From Tanytarsus gracilentus (lineage: Eukaryota > Arthropoda > Insecta > Diptera > Chironomidae), in NCBI GenBank assembly GCA_038502055.1, contig JAXRKN010000039.1, forward strand, positions 1,426,001 to 1,490,000: a DNA stretch of 64,000 bases, in the 5' to 3' direction. Below are positions 1-15,100 of this stretch, piece by piece. Positions within the stretch are counted from its first letter, which is position 1. Every line of letters begins with the position of its first letter. Made by a program: the position numbers and the translations under genes. The notes beneath the pieces are model-generated. The model did not search any database, had not been told where the DNA came from, and was given only the letters and a program-made list of their open reading frames with translations.

Positions 1-499
1 TTTAGAGATTATTTTTATTTAATTTAGAGAATTTTAAAAAAATCTAAGTATGAAATGCAATAAATTTTTTAATTTTAACCACAATTTCTCTTACACAATA
101 ATTTTTTTATCATACACAAGTTTAATAATTTTTGACTCATGCCGTCATAATTGCGTTTTATTTTCTTCCGTCTTTGTGCATTGTCCAAAATAATAAAACT
201 CAAAATTTTTCAAGTGCTACACGCTTTGTTCCAAAATTTCAAGCATTTTTATAAGTTTGAAACCGCATCATATTAAAATACAAAAGCTGAGAAATTGAAG
301 CTATAAAATGATTCATGAATAGCACTTACTGAATTTAATGAAATTATAGTTTGTCAAGCTCTGGAATTTTTTAAAATATTTTTTAGACTTTTCCTGAATT
401 AAAAACATTTTAAATTTTGAAATTTTCAACATTTATTTTTTAATTTAAAAAATTAAATGTCATCATAGCACTCAATAAAAATTATAAATCTATCTAAAA
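1..499. other. AT-rich upstream region, no gene seen
   Basis: Very AT-rich sequence with no open frame of note. It should contain the promoter and 5' untranslated region of the gene starting at 500, but I see no clear TATA box or initiator to mark it. Confidence 0.5.
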
Positions 500-2303
500 A
501 TGAGAACCTCCAAAATTTGCTCAGTTCCACCAAATTCAACTCGATCGACACAGCTCAACACTAAAACAACATCGTCTTTGCTCGATGTTGGTAAAAGTAA
601 AAGCCATGAAGCCGAGAATGCGGCATCAAAATTTCTCAACAGATTACTGAATGATGTTGACACAATTACAACTGGCGTTGTTTATGAAAAGTCATCGTGT
701 AGTGTCATTCCAATGTATTCACAATCAAAAGATGAAGAAGAACTTTCTGAAGATCATCGTTTGATCAATTGGAAGAAATGGTTGGACATTCGCGAAAGAG
801 ATAGCAGAAAAATTGCGAGAGCAACGCTGAGACATCGTCAAGAGTTGCTGCTGAACTTAAATCCAAACGATTGTCGAAAAATTTACAAACGAAAAGAAAT
901 AATTGAAAAGGCAATTTTTGATGCAGGCGATCTGAACTTCTGGAAAATGCCAGTGAAATCACGACAAGGTCTCTTCGTGACAGCCCCAAAGACACAAGTC
1001 TGCGAGAGGCCAGAGATTATTTACACTCAAACACCAGACGCACTTCTCACTGAACAAAAAATTAAGAAAGAAGAAGCAAAATCGACATTGAAAATTTTGA
1101 AAATCATCGAAGAGAGAAAGAACGAAAAGTTAATAAAAACAGAATCGTTTGAAAAATTTCATCCAAGAATGGAGAAATTGGCATTGACAGGATGGGAATT
1201 ACAACTTCCATGTGATATTTCAATTCAATCGGAGGAAATCCCAGTAAGGAATTAAAAATTAATTAGAGAAAAATTTAAATCGAGGTGTGAAAAATATTTT
1301 ATGCTTTTCATACTTTTGCTGACACCTCAGCACTGATTTAAATTTTTTAGTAACTATACATTTACTTTAGACGCCAACTCACCCTGCAACACCTCACGAA
1401 ATCTTTCCGCATCAAGTTCTTCTCATCAACGGAATTCTTCTCGATAATCAATTCAATATCAACATCTTAATTGATCTCACATTTGACAGCTTCAAGTTTG
1501 ATCGCACATCTAAATCGCTCATGCTTGAAAATCGCGGTGATGTTGCGATTGATTTATCATTCGAGAGTCTTGAAGTGTCATCGGCCGCAACTTTTTTCTT
1601 CGACAAACTTCCATTTCGAATAATTCCGGGTGAAGTTCTCGAGATTCCATTTCATTTTTATCCAATTCAAGCGGGATTATTCAATGAGAGATGGAGACTC
1701 AAGTGTGAGCCGCAATTCATTCACGAGAAGTGCATTGCGATCAACCTAATCGGTGTCTGTAAGAGGAAGCATTTGTATGACGATGCAGTTGCTAAACTTG
1801 AAGCTAAAATTACCCACAAAGCGGCTGAGTTTTGTGCAAAGCGTGAGATTAAAAATTTATTGAATTTATCTCGGCCAAAGTGTGATGAGCTTAATCGTGA
1901 TACGGCTATTGATCCAATTGAGAAGGCTTTCAAAGAAAAAAATCCCAAGCTCACATATCATCCGTCAATTGTCCAGCTCATGTCGCAGTTGCATCATCAA
2001 GCTAATGGCAGTGAGTGGAATTACGATGTTGATGGTCTTTATAGGCATATTATGAATATTCATGACAATGATGAGATGCAAAAAGATCTTTATCGGCAAT
2101 TTAATGATGCTTATGGCAAATTATTAAATTTAAAGCCACATAAAATTAGTGATGATGAGAATATTGGCAAAAAATCATTGATTAAGAGCATTTTTGGGCA
2201 ATTTTTTGAGGAATTCCATGCCGAAATGGAAGATCCAGTTAACACAATTGCAGAAAATTTAAAAATTACCATAAATAAAATGATCGGCATTTTGGAAACT
2301 TGA
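500..2303 (+). CDS. MYCBP-associated protein-like (MYCBPAP family), 2 exons, ~558 aa
   Basis: Exons 500-1243 and 1371-2303, joined in phase 0 across a 127-bp GT-AG intron (donor GTAAGG, acceptor TTTACTTTAG). The start ATG at 500 is the first in frame and has an A-rich context. The N-terminal third has a basic helical stretch with WKKWLDIRERDSRKIAR, resembling the conserved W..W..R region of MYCBPAP. Exon 2 opens with a segment of alternating hydrophobics (about residues 265-340) that reads like an ASH/MSP-type immunoglobulin-like domain: LENRGDVAIDLSF, then IPGEVLEIPFHFYP and an RWRLKCEP strand. The rest is charged and helical. MYCBPAP relatives are linked to sperm flagella and motile cilia, so a testis role is inferred. 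The protein is shorter than the vertebrate one (over 900 aa). The family call rests on pattern recognition and could instead be another ASH-domain axonemal protein. Confidence 0.62.
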
Positions 2304-5300
2304 TTTTTAATTTGTATTCACTTTATTTAGCTAAAAACAAAGCGTCCATCAGATGATAATCGATTTAATCTAAATTACAAGTGTTTATTGCCCAAAGCGA
2401 AATTGTAGGCGCGCGCCGATCTCAATTTAACACACACGTTGAGACCTCGAATGGAAATATTGCGAATGTTGTTGATGGGCAGAATAAAAAATATAAATCT
2501 TGGAATTGTGAATTCAAGAAGTTCTCACTCGTCCGTGACGTTTCGAGTGTGGGATGTCGTAATTCCTGGAGGCATAACTTATCTTCGGAGTTATTGGCAA
2601 CAAATGTGGCTTTTTGTTGAGTTGTGTAAATGGAAGATTAAAAGTACAAAGAAAATTGTAAAAATAATTCCTGGATTTTAAAAAAACTCATTTTTAATAT
2701 TTAAAATTAATTCGTGCTCAATATTCAATTTTATAAACTCGTCTATGATTATTGTCACAATAATTTTGCAGTTGCCATACAATTTAATTGAAATTTCTGT
2801 GCAGTTGAATTTCCATTCTCTACCTCTAAGATCAGGGGATTATCCTTTTGTGTTGTGAACAATTAAATAAATAAAAATTTTATATCCCATTAACCTAACC
2901 TTAAAATGCACCCTCAACTTTAATTTACTTACACACATTATGACTCATAATAATAATACTAAATTGTCGTGGATATTGCATTGCAAAATGCCTTTTTAAT
3001 TTGCAAACATTTCGTATGGGAGAAAGAGACAGAAACTTGGAAAATGTCCATCAATCTTAATGTTTGTATTTTGCAAGCGCGAACCATAACTTAACTGCAT
3101 AACTGTTGTGGATTAACTTGGAATTATTTTTGTGAAATCTTGCCAATAACTTCTGGCCTGTTTGCCCTCTGATCGCTCCCAGTGCGATTCATAAATTCCA
3201 ATTTTCACTAAATGAAAAATTTACCGATTTGTGGAACAATAAAAAAGGTCACAAACTTATGTAGTGCAAATTTTATCGTGATTTACAAGTTTTTATGCTC
3301 ATTCAATAGTTTTTTGCCAATTTCTTCACACTCTCATGCGAGCACACTTCAACGGATGATTCATTTCTCATGTGCATTTCCTCATCTCTTTTTTGCAAGC
3401 AGTTAACTGTCTTGTATAGATTCAATGATATGTGAAGAGAATATAAAAAGTGATCGATAACGCAATAAATCAAGTGAAGATGAATGAATGAAAAAAATGT
3501 TGGAATTGACTTGGATTTAAAAAATGAAAAAAAAAATTAAAATTTTGTAGTTTCAAAAAATTAAATCATAATTATAACAAAAACATTTTTCAACCCAATT
3601 ACCCTGTCATAAATATTCCTGATGACTTGTTAAAGCTCAACAGCATAAATTTTTTTCTCCCTTTATTTTCTTTAATCGATTCGCACTTTTTCCATCATGA
3701 TCTTTTTGTATCTCAATTGCACGTACAAGTTGAAAATTATTGCTATAAAATGGAACATAACGGCGATCGTTGTGAGACTCAATTCGTGGGAGTTTTTTTG
3801 CGTGTGCAATTCATGGATTTTTCTCTTTTATTTATCGAAGCGAAAGTTAATCAACTCGCACAATGTTGTTGATGAATTTATGACCGTTTTCTTCACTGAA
3901 CTTTAATCTCATTTATTACATCGCATTAATCGGCTTTAAAAAAAGCTGGCTGCATAAGAGATGTGTAAATAAGTAAGTTTTAAAGTGTGAAATTTATTTA
4001 CAACAACTTAATAAAAATAATCACAATAAGGCAGCAAATCAGAGAGAATTAATAATTGACATATGAATGGAGTTAGATAGAATGAAAATTATTGCTTTAA
4101 CTTTTCTCGCATGCGCTTGCGGCTAATTTGAATGTTATGCTATTGCCGATTAGTTATGGACGGCTATTAATTGATTACTATCTATCAGTGAGAATAATTC
4201 AAGGATGAGATGCGATGATGCAACAGTGGGATGGACAGTGGGTGTGGAATTATTGCAACAGAAATGATCAAATGTTGAATTAATTAGCAATTGTCTGTGA
4301 TGATTAAATTGTATGTACATGGAATACTTCAAACTACTCATTACTTTCGCTTTTGTGTATTTCTCTCAAATAATTAGAGAATAATATTAGAGTAGATGGA
4401 TAATAATTGAGAGCTACAGCTTTAAAAATTTGTTATAGAAAAACGTTAGAAAAAAAATTTGAATTTATTATTTGAGGATCAAAATTTATGATTTTTTAAA
4501 ATGAAAAATTATTTTTCTTAGTTCCAAAAAACTCACCAGATTTATCTTCACTTAAAATTCCACCATACTCTTTCTTCTGCGGCGTTATTAACGACGAACG
4601 ATGCATAAAGTACAACAATTTTATGGTCCACAAAGCGACTTTCAGATCTCCTTCATGCATGCCATATGGCCTCTCTCTTACTCTCGCGGGCTCTATCATG
4701 TAGCTTTAATTAATTAAGTTATTTAATTTATTGATTTGTACAAAGTATATCTTTCGCATGTGCAGAAATATTGCCTATATGCCAATAGACCACCACCGGA
4801 CCGAATGTTGAATGGAATGTCTCTAACTGGAATTTAATCTATGCTCTCTTGTCGACAAATGCTGTTGTTGACTGTTGTTTTGCTGCTGCTGGGCATGCAA
4901 GTTCGCAAGTTTTTTCTTTACAGCATAACGACTTATGAGCTGGAATTGCGTAATGGAGTGGAATAGAATTTCTATGTCGTGTATTTACATTTAAAAAATC
5001 ACATTTTTTGACATCCCTAGGCACTCATATGGGATTGAATTTTGGGGTTTATTTAATGGTTAAGTAACTTTGCATTTTTTCAAGTTTTAACTCCTTAATT
5101 ATGATTTAGAAAAATATGCTAAATTTTTAACCGTTTACATGATTTTGAAAATATCCCCAAAAAATATCGAATAAAAATTTCCATCCTCCCTGATTAATTT
5201 TAACATTCCGCATAGCTCTGGGATATTATCAGTGAAAGGTCGTGGCGATGCTTTCCCTCATAAATTGACTTACACTAAACACATAAAATCATAAAAGCGC

Positions 5301-8300
5301 ACGAAAACGAGTTGAGAAAAAAAGCTTCAAAATGCCAATTTATCATATCTCGCGTGCATCATTATCGCGGCTTTAAAAAGAAAGATCTTTAACGATCATC
5401 ATAATTTGTCATGATGCGCTGCTCATTAGGCTGCAACATATCAACCAATTGAATCATTAATTTTAAAAAAGTCAAATGAACAGAGAGAAAAAAGGCAAAC
5501 AAGTGTTAATGTCGAGATTAAATTATGTTTTTGCTGCTGCATCTATTTGAGCTTACTCACTTACTATTATGTGCACATTGTGACGGCTCAAACGAAAATA
5601 AGAGATAGACAAACAAATTCAACACTTATCGTCAATTCAATCGAAAAATACCTACCAATGGGCATGAATGGAAAGAGTTACGTAAAAAATGTTCAAACAA
5701 TTGAGGACTTGATGCCTTACGCTACTTTACAGTAATTCAATAGATGCAACTATGGGTGGCAAAGAAAATATAAATAGTGAGATGAAATAATGTTTTGAAT
5801 TATTAAATAATTTTATAAAACCATGTTAGAGTTTTAAAAATCAATGAGGTTTCACTTTTTTGCTTATATATAAGTCTCTAATAAATTCGGGCAAATTCTG
5901 TAAATCAAAATTTTTCAATTACTTAAAAATTTCAAATATTTTAACCATAAAAGCATCAAACGCATACCTCAATCCCATAAATATTTATCAAAACACCTTT
6001 GAAATAATTTCAATGATCAAAACATTCGCGGAAACATTGAAACAGTGTGGCGCTACATGCAGCATTAACAATATCTTTTCCTAGTCACAACACATGATCG
6101 GCACTTTTCTTCTTTTGAAGTCAGTTCCACATCGACTTTACAGTCATTCGGTTCGCGTGGTGATAAAAAAAATTTTAAACGATAAAAAAATTTTGGATTC
6201 AAAAAATAAAAGAAAATAAAAGTGTGAGAAAAATAATTTTTATGCGTGTGATATGTCATCGCATGCGTTAATGGAATAAGTTGCATAAGTTCATCGTGAT
6301 TGATGTTTTTTGTGACACCACTCAACATCTAAAAGCATATCAAGAAAATTGTGTGAATAAAATGCACTTTGGAGCATTTTAAATGCGTTGGCGGTTGAAA
6401 TAATTTATTATTTATGCTGCCAATTGCCGCACGATTAGAGTTGATTTAGTCGTGATCACACTTATGATGTTTTAAAATATTTAGTTGAATCAGTGCCAAG
6501 GAGAAATTTCTCGAAAAATCATTTAAATGCTTACCATGATGTGCGTTCGAAAATTGCATTTTCACTTTCATCTTTTCGAGGGCTTTTCCGGTTTCAAAGG
6601 AATTTACAGCATTAGTGAAAAAAAATTTAATGAAATTTTTTCAAAAATCGATGAATTTCAATGAGATAATAAAATTGCAAGTGAGCTAATGAAAGTATTT
6701 GAGGCCACTAGGTTCTCATCTGAATGAACGAAGTGAATTGTTCTGCGCCACCGAAAACTAAAAAACTCCACCTTGAATAATTATTTTTCACTCATTACTA
6801 AACTTTAAGTCTTATAACTTTTTGTGTGTCTTTTAAAGGCATTAACATCTCATTAGCCATCACATAGTTTCAATTTACAATCCAATCCCACATTCAAATA
6901 ATTCAATTATTTCTTCGTCGTCGTCTGAAATAACTTTGCAATATTCTGATTATTTTATCATTCTTTTTTTACGCGACAATCGACGAGGTGTAACGAGCGA
7001 CAGTCATAATTGATTTAACAGTTTTTTATTGACTTGTGAAATTTTCAAAGCGAAAAAAATAAATCGTGATGATGAGGAAAAATTATGTGGAAATTTTTTC
7101 TCAAGTATCGATCACGATTTATGATTTTTGATTTGCATTAAGTGGCTTCTACATCATAACATACTTTTTTAAGATTTGTAATAAAAATCGTTATCGAAAC
7201 TTCTTCCATCGTAAATGGAAGTTATCGCCCCGAATTAAGAATTAAAATGTTGAAATATCTTCGAAAGAGAGATCATTGCACCATTCTGATTATAGCCGAT
7301 CATCATCCAAGTTCGATTTCAATAATGGCTTTTTTTTATTTTTATTGAACCTGTTGATAGCGAATTCGATTAGCATGATTGCTTGTCAACTCCGTTATTA
7401 TATTATGAAAGGAAATTCCAGTTTACGGGATTAGACGTCGATGTCGAGGAAAAAATGAGAAACATTATTGAGAAAAATATTTAAGTTGTGATCGTGAGAG
7501 AAAAAATTCTGAGAAATTAATTTAGAAGTTCTGAAATAAATTCTCACTGAAAATTTCTAATTTCTAAATTCTAATTTAAAAAGTAAAATTTGCTTCTCAT
7601 TTTTCTCAAATTTTTATAAGTTTTAGTGAGTTTAAACTAAATTTTTTGCACACTCTCCAATGAAATTTTAAAACTATGCAAATTATGATCACCCCATGTC
7701 GACTCAGTCAATTGATTCTGCGAAAATGTTCGTCATATTTACATTAAACCTATAATCGAATCATAGCGTGGCGGGGAGATAATAAAATGAATTAAATAGC
7801 CATTTAAGGCATTTCAATATATCCAATTAATTAAGCCTCAATTGATCGCCTATTACCTCACTTTCGTAGCCACTCTGTATGCACTAAGCTCTAACTATTC
7901 GAAAAATGCGTCAATGTACATTAAAATTATCTCGCACAAGCTAAAATGTTTCAATTCTGGAATGCTTTAAAAATATTGTAATCGTGAGAGCTCGTAAAAA
8001 GTTTGAGGCATTATAAAAAGAGGAAAAAACTTGTCGCAGATAATCTGACTGTAAAAAATTTACCTTAATTGAGAGTTCTAAGGAGTGAGACGATTTGGCA
8101 TGTTTTAAAACACCCGCGGTGAATTTAGCTGGGATTTACTATGTGGTGGCAAGATGATACCTTAAATGGGCGGCTTTAAAATGTTAAAAAGGTTTTAAAT
8201 CGTTTTTTAGTGATTTAAAACTTGCAAAGCATTTTTAAAAAATTAAATAATTTAATCCATTCTTACCTGTTTGTTATTAATCGGTATATTTGTGGAGAAA

Positions 8301-9179
8301 GAAGAAGAGACCGCGATAAGATTTAGGATAGCGAAATTAAAATTATGTAAAATATTACTTAAGAAGCGGGCGCAGAAAAAAAATTCACCGACTTTAACGA
8401 CCGGTCTCGAACAGAAAAGAAAAAATTGAACACAGTCATCAATAATTGAGTAATTAAGTTCAACTTCCATTTATGGCATGCTCCATTGCTTTTTCTTTCT
8501 TTTTGGCGCGTTAAAATTTTTTAACTTTTAAAATAAATCGAGAAAGGTTGGAACAATTTTCCACGCATATTTTACATACTTAACGAATTTTAATGTGTTG
8601 CGAACTTTTATCTTAATGCACAGCGAACTGCTGCTGCATCTTGAGCACATTCACTTTCCATTTCCTTTGTTAAATTTTTTTTGCTTAATTGAATGATAAA
8701 ATTTTTGCGTTGATTTCCCATAAAAAAGGCAGACTCGATTTTTTGTTGATTGAAACTCTTATAATCAACGCTGATGGTTCCGTTGAATAAATAAACACAT
8801 TTAGCATATAAATTGATAGATTTTTTTTATGTGGCGGAATCAATGAAACTGAAAATGAATCGAAGAGATTTTAAAGTGAAAATGGTTGGAAACTTTTGAA
8901 ATTTAAAATTTTTTCAAATCACAGCAGTGCAGTGTTAAAAAAATATTTCATGAATAAAAAAGTTCCACTTCTTTTCACACACAATCGACATGTGTCATGT
9001 GTCAACATTTAATGATTTTTTCTCCTCCTCACTGGTTCATTGAGTATCAAAAAAAAATTTTCATAATCACCAATGACTCTTTTATTAGTGAACTGATAAC
9101 TTATTATTAAGTGTATAATCATAATAATTATGTGTTGAACAAGTGATTGAAATCACGACTGTGTCCAAAACGAGCGAAA
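2304..9179. other. 6.9-kb intergenic region without a convincing gene
   Basis: AT-rich, with many small open frames on both strands and none with recognisable domains. An open frame with ATG at about 2451-2681 has a tryptophan-rich stretch and lies just after the MYCBPAP-like stop, but nothing supports it as a gene. The 3' end of the upstream gene may run to the AATAAATAAA run near 2866. The distal part should hold the main promoter and any 5' untranslated exons of the myosin gene that starts at 9180. I found no PDZ-encoding exon here. Confidence 0.5.
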
Positions 9180-12100
9180 ATGATTCACCCGCAAAAGTCG
9201 TTTGAAAAATCATTGAGAGCTTCGGCTGCGTATCAAGTGCCCATCATAACGCCATTGAAAACTGAAATTCATAAAGGTTGCACTGGTAAAGCCCACGCCT
9301 GTGGCACCATCAAAAATATTAATACGATTTTGGTCAACAAGTCATCATCGCCATCGCCAGTAGCCGTTAAAGTCAAGGCAAAATGTGAAAATAAGTCATT
9401 GAGAAAAAATAGCCTCAGTTCAGAGACTGTCAGCGATAGCGGATCAGAGTCGTGGAAAGAACTCTCCGGATCGTCTTCGGGCAATGTTCCGGCCATTGCG
9501 GAACTTCCAAAGCCGCTTAAACGCAACAAATCTTTAACATGCACATCGCAATCGACAATTACTAATGGAAATGCACGAAGAAGAACTTCCGACAGTGTAA
9601 TTAGCGCCGATGTAATTGACAATGCTAAAAGGCAACAACAACGTGGACGTCTTTTGAGCGATGGTGATGGAAAACACTCGTCAAACGCCGACGCTGATAT
9701 CTCACGCCTTAGACGTACGTCGAGCTTCAGATCGAAAAATATTCCACCTTTAATTCCACCAAAGCCAAAGCCAGTAGCATCGTCAGCTCTAATTAAGCAA
9801 AATGGAAATTTCAATGGCGGACGATTAAGGAATTCATTCCGTGCATTAAAGAGCCAAAATCAAGTTGTTAACTGGAACACAATTTGGGAGAATTCATTCG
9901 GATCTAAATTAGGCGGAGGAAATTTTCGAACGATCGATAAAAATGTTCTAAGTGCGAAGGTAATTAATTAATTGAGGAAGCGACGTCTGGTAATTGATGG
10001 GTTTGTTTTTGATTTATTGTTTGGAATTTTTGTGCGTAATTGAAGAATTTTTATTACAAAAATTACAAATTTTAAAATGAAACAAAGCTGAAAATGAAAC
10101 ACATTCTTAAAAAAATCTAAAAATTTGCTTAATTAAAACTTTTTTTGCTCAAATCAACTTCGCCAACATTTTTCTTCATTAACAAATTTTTTAATTGAAC
10201 TAAGTCTGTTGGGTCAATGTCCACTAATTGGCTGTCAATTGAAAGCTGCCACTGTAAATTGTTTACTTGACAAAAAAAGAGATGAAAGAAATGTTTAAAA
10301 AGTGAAAAATTATGCAACTAGCGAGCATGACGAAATGCGCACACATTTTGCGTTTTAAATTAGAATGGAAAAAATGAGCTGAATATATTTCAAAGCAAAG
10401 ATGGAAAATGTGGAGAAAAAACTTTTATGTTTGAGAAATCTGCTTTTAATCTTGTTTCAATTTGGGATGCTTTGGATGAGATTTAGGTTTTGACTTTACA
10501 AAAAGAAAAATTGGGGTTATTTATACAAAAATATTTTTTTTGCAAACTTTAATGCGATGAATGCTTTTTAAATTCTATAAAATTTTATTTACAAAGTTTA
10601 GATTTTAAAACAATTTTCGGATAATTTGTCACAATGAAATTCAATAAAATTTCAATTAACACTTATTAACCTTGAAAATTTTAATTTGTACAAAATTCCA
10701 AATTGAAACAACACAAAAAATTTAGTTTCCTGTTACCAAGATTAATTTTTTTCTAAATCCCTATTTAGACCACATTTGTGATCTGCCTGATTGTAAACGT
10801 GCTCAAATTAACAATACATCGTGTCATGAACGCCCACAATTGACAAATGTTGAATGTTGCTTGTAACTGATATTTTTTATCTCGCTCGCGACGTGTCTAT
10901 CCAAAGACTGTCACTTAAGAGTGTTTATGTTGATATGGCCTTGAAATTCACTCATGCTGCTCATGATTATTTTATTTGGCTTTCTCGGTGTTTTTATTGA
11001 CACTTTTTTCGGCCGTTTATTATCGTATGCAAATCGCAAAATATTGCAATATGTTTAACTTTTAGTTTTTAAGAGGCTGCTTTAAATTTGGGGCACTGAA
11101 ATTAATTTTAAAAGAGAATTAAAATAATTTTTAAAATTTCTAAATACTCCTTACTAAATCTCAGTAAAAGTTGCACAACCTCAAACCCAAATGCACATCT
11201 TTTATTCCTCATTTGAATAAATTTGTCTGCCCAATTCCAAGTCATAAAATTTCTTTCATGAATGCTCTCGAAAATCGGTTAAACAGTGTGATGCGATAAA
11301 ATTAAAATAAATCAAATTCAAATGCTCTTTTTTAATCACGCGATAAATCATGAATGAGAAAAATAAAATCCAGTTCATTTCACTACCGTGGATGGGTCGC
11401 TGTAGCTAACAGAATGGCTAGTCAGTCTTTGTCCTTTTACAACAGAACAGTGAGAATTCACCCACTCTCGAAAAATAAAACTTTGTGACTCACCCACATG
11501 GACAAGTTCTCTTTTTTTACTCACTTATTATTTTTTTGCACAAGACAAGTGTTCTTGAGTTGTGTTGAGACTTTTTGACGATTTTTTTTCACTCGTTGTG
11601 TGCGAACAACAGCGAAAACACAGTGCAATCTCGTTGAACCTGAAATTGTGCAGTAATAGGTGTCGTCGTCACTGTTCTAACATGATTGTTTCGCATTAGC
11701 AATGATGATTTCATTAAGAATAATTGTTTTGTACATTGTGACCATTTTTATCACATAGCCGAGTGTGAGTTGAATGACATTAATTGTTCGCGACGGAAAA
11801 ATAGCTGTGCTTAGGTGCGACTTTTCAATTTTATTTTCATTGAAGAATTGAGAGAGAGAAAAATATTGATGAAATTAAATTGAGATTGAGCGCAATTTGT
11901 GAGAAAATAGAAAAGATAAAAATTTTCTTCGCGAAATTCAAAATTTTTCAACGGTTTTTCGACATTGCTCAAAAATAGCTCTCAACTGAATTATCTTTTC
12001 TAGCTCGAGATAAAGTTGTAAACCTGCAAGCTACCTTATAACATAATTAAGATTATAAATTATTCTAATCACCTGTCATCCGCCAGTAATTTAATCTATA

Positions 12101-15100
12101 AATCAATCAGTGTTTTTTGCCCGTATAGCCTGCACAGCCGACCGATTAAGAATTCTCGCAATTATTTATAAACATTGCGATGATTAGCGATCTTGTACCT
12201 GCCTAGATAGTGCATCGATGTGATTGCATGCTGACTTGTAACTTACTAACTTTTTGCGTTTGCCACCTCATGCAATAAAATTAATGAATATGAGATTATC
12301 GCAATATGTGGTTGATGGATTAATGAACATAATTTTGAGCGGTGCATTTCTATGCAATTAAACCGTTATCGCTAAATTATGAATCATAATTAATCAAGAG
12401 ATACTTTGTATGCAAAGTGGGAGAATCTGATTATTTATGAGTTTAAAATTTTCTCAATTTTGTTTAAGTTTTTTAATGGAATTTTATTAGCGTACATTTC
12501 AATAATCACTGCGCAAAAAGTTAATTAATTACATTGACAACAAAAAATTAACTTTATAATTTTTAACTTAAAACTCGTTCCATCGCTCATTTGGTCATGC
12601 ACACACGGGCACGGGAGCATTATGATCGGCTGATTATTTTTGCCACCATGAAGTTTTCTTTCTCTTTAAAAGCTCATTATACAACATCGTCTCATGTGAT
12701 ATGACAAATGACCATTAATTATCATAAATCGACTTCGATCTTTAATCATAAATCTTGCAAGACGACAAGAGTCACACACTGCACTGTATTGAATAATTTC
12801 ATGTTATTAGACTTTATTTTTCAATTTATAACATTTATTTTCGTTGATCGGTAGTTTGATAAGAAAATTACACCTCCCTGTGTGTGTCTATCTAAGTGAT
12901 GCATCTCTTAAGCTAGTTGAGTGAGATAGGGTTAGACCCACATTGTTGATGATTTACTGTTGTGACTTGTACTGTTATTAGCTCTTTACTTAGTTACCAT
13001 ATTTTCATTTATGAGTTCCGTAGAAATGAGTCTGACTTCATGATCATATGAGCATGAAAAATAGATCGCGCAAACATTGAAGCGCTGAAAACATTCGATC
13101 GTCAGTAAAAACGTTGATGATGAAACATTTGAACATTAAAAATTAAGGGATGGAAACTGATTTATTTTTAAAATCTTTCGAGATTGAATTAATACAATTT
13201 TTTAAATTTTCCTGGATTTTTTTATCTGACTAATCCATCAAATTTGATCCAATTGAAAAGCAATTTTTTAAAATTACATTGCGGCTAATCTCAAAAACTT
13301 GTCTTCGATAAAATTCGATCGTATTTCATTAATTTTTCACGCCTAACGGACATACCGGAGAAAGATGATTTAATGGCGAATGATAAGACAAACACACACA
13401 GCACATATACGAAACCTCTCGCGCATAATGAATGAGACATTATAAGAAAGACACCGCATGGGTAAACAAATGAAGTTTATAAGGTAACAGCTAGCTGGCA
13501 ACCATTTCCTGTGACGACTTTTTCAACGCTAAATGCTTAGTTTTGAGTTTTATAAAAGAGATGACATTAATCACGGCTGAATGCATTCTCATTTTGATTT
13601 TATTGAGATATGTTGTCGAGACATGTCGTAAAATGCGTGGAGAAGAAATTTTTCAGGGAGGGAAAATGTTGATCTCTGATTTCTAGAAGCTATTTAGAGT
13701 TTCTTATGTTCTTGGAAATGGTTGGGACAAAAAAGTTGGGATTCAAAAAGCCAACAAGAGTAAATTCGAAATAAACTAATAAATATTTTTTGTCCCTTCC
13801 CACTTTACAAGCATCATGTAATTTTACATTAAAAACTAATTCCTCTTCAAAAGATTTTGTGTTCACATTTCTCTCTAAAAATAGCCGTCAGAAGTTTTTC
13901 CCGGACTGTCTATGTGCAGTTCTAATTGCAATCAACATGACTTTACGCACCACAAGGAAATGCTAATGTAACTTGACAAATAGGTCAAATTAGTAGTTTT
14001 TTTTGTTGGGTGTGCAATGTGTCTAAATTTATTGCTATACAGTGCCTCCATGAGTCGTCGATTGAAATATTAGACAAGAGATTTTAAATTTATCTCTTCA
14101 GACCTGCCCGTGTTCATTTTTATTTGCATCGTGCTAAATTCCAAACCTAAAACTTCAATAGAATCGAAAAGAGATTTATTGATGTAATTTTGCAATTTTT
14201 TTCTCTTCTATTTTTACAGTCAAAATCGCACGAATTAAATGGCATTAATGGAGACATTGAAAATCAGCGTGGTGAGCGCATTTGGCTTGTGCATAGAAAC
14301 GGCTTTTGTGCTGCAATTCGATTGTCGCAGAATGGTGGCGTTAACATTGCTGAACCTGGCAAAGTTCTTATCGAACTCGAGCACAATGGCGAGCAAATGT
14401 ATGTCGATGATGACGACGTCGAGAAGGCAAACCCGAGTGAACTTGACTTGGTCGAAGATATTTGTCAATTGAAGCAACTAAATGAAGCGTCAGTGCTGCA
14501 TTGCATACGTCAGCGATATGCAAGCAATTTGATACACACCAGAGCGGGACCGACACTGATGGTCGTCAATCCAATGGTTTCATTATCACTCTATTCTGAG
14601 AAGGTAAAGTTTAATTTTTAAAATTCTTCCATCACACATTTTCTAGCTCTCTAATTTGCCTCTTTTTTTAGGTCGTGTCGATGTTCAAAGGCTGCAAGGC
14701 AGAAGACATGCCGCCACATATTTATTCACTCGCTCAAACAGCATATCGTGCAATGTTGGAAACACGTCGTGACCAAAGTTTGATATTTCTCGGTCGTAGC
14801 GGCAGTGGAAAGACGACATCATTCAAGCATGCTCTCTACTATTTAACACTTGCGGCAGGATCAGCGAATCGTCTTCTTACCGCCGAAAAGGTCAATGCGA
14901 TCAACACAATTTTGGAGGCGTTTGGAAACTCGAAGAGTGTCATTAATACAAATGCAACGAAATTCACGCAAATATTCAGTCTCGATTTTGATCATGCCGG
15001 ACAAATTGCGAGTGCTTCGCTGCAAATTTTATTGATGGAACGTCAGCGAGCTGGAAGAAGAAGCAATGGCGAAAGTAACTTCCATGTTATTACAAGATTA

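Noticed and set aside
2451..2681. Open frame with a tryptophan-rich C-terminal part just after the MYCBPAP-like gene
   Set aside because: No domain, no clear splice or promoter context, and an overlapping frame of similar length; kept only as a remark.
9269..9814. 181-codon minus-strand frame
   Set aside because: Exact shadow of the Mhcl leader exon, whose plus-strand frame has the splice-compatible end.
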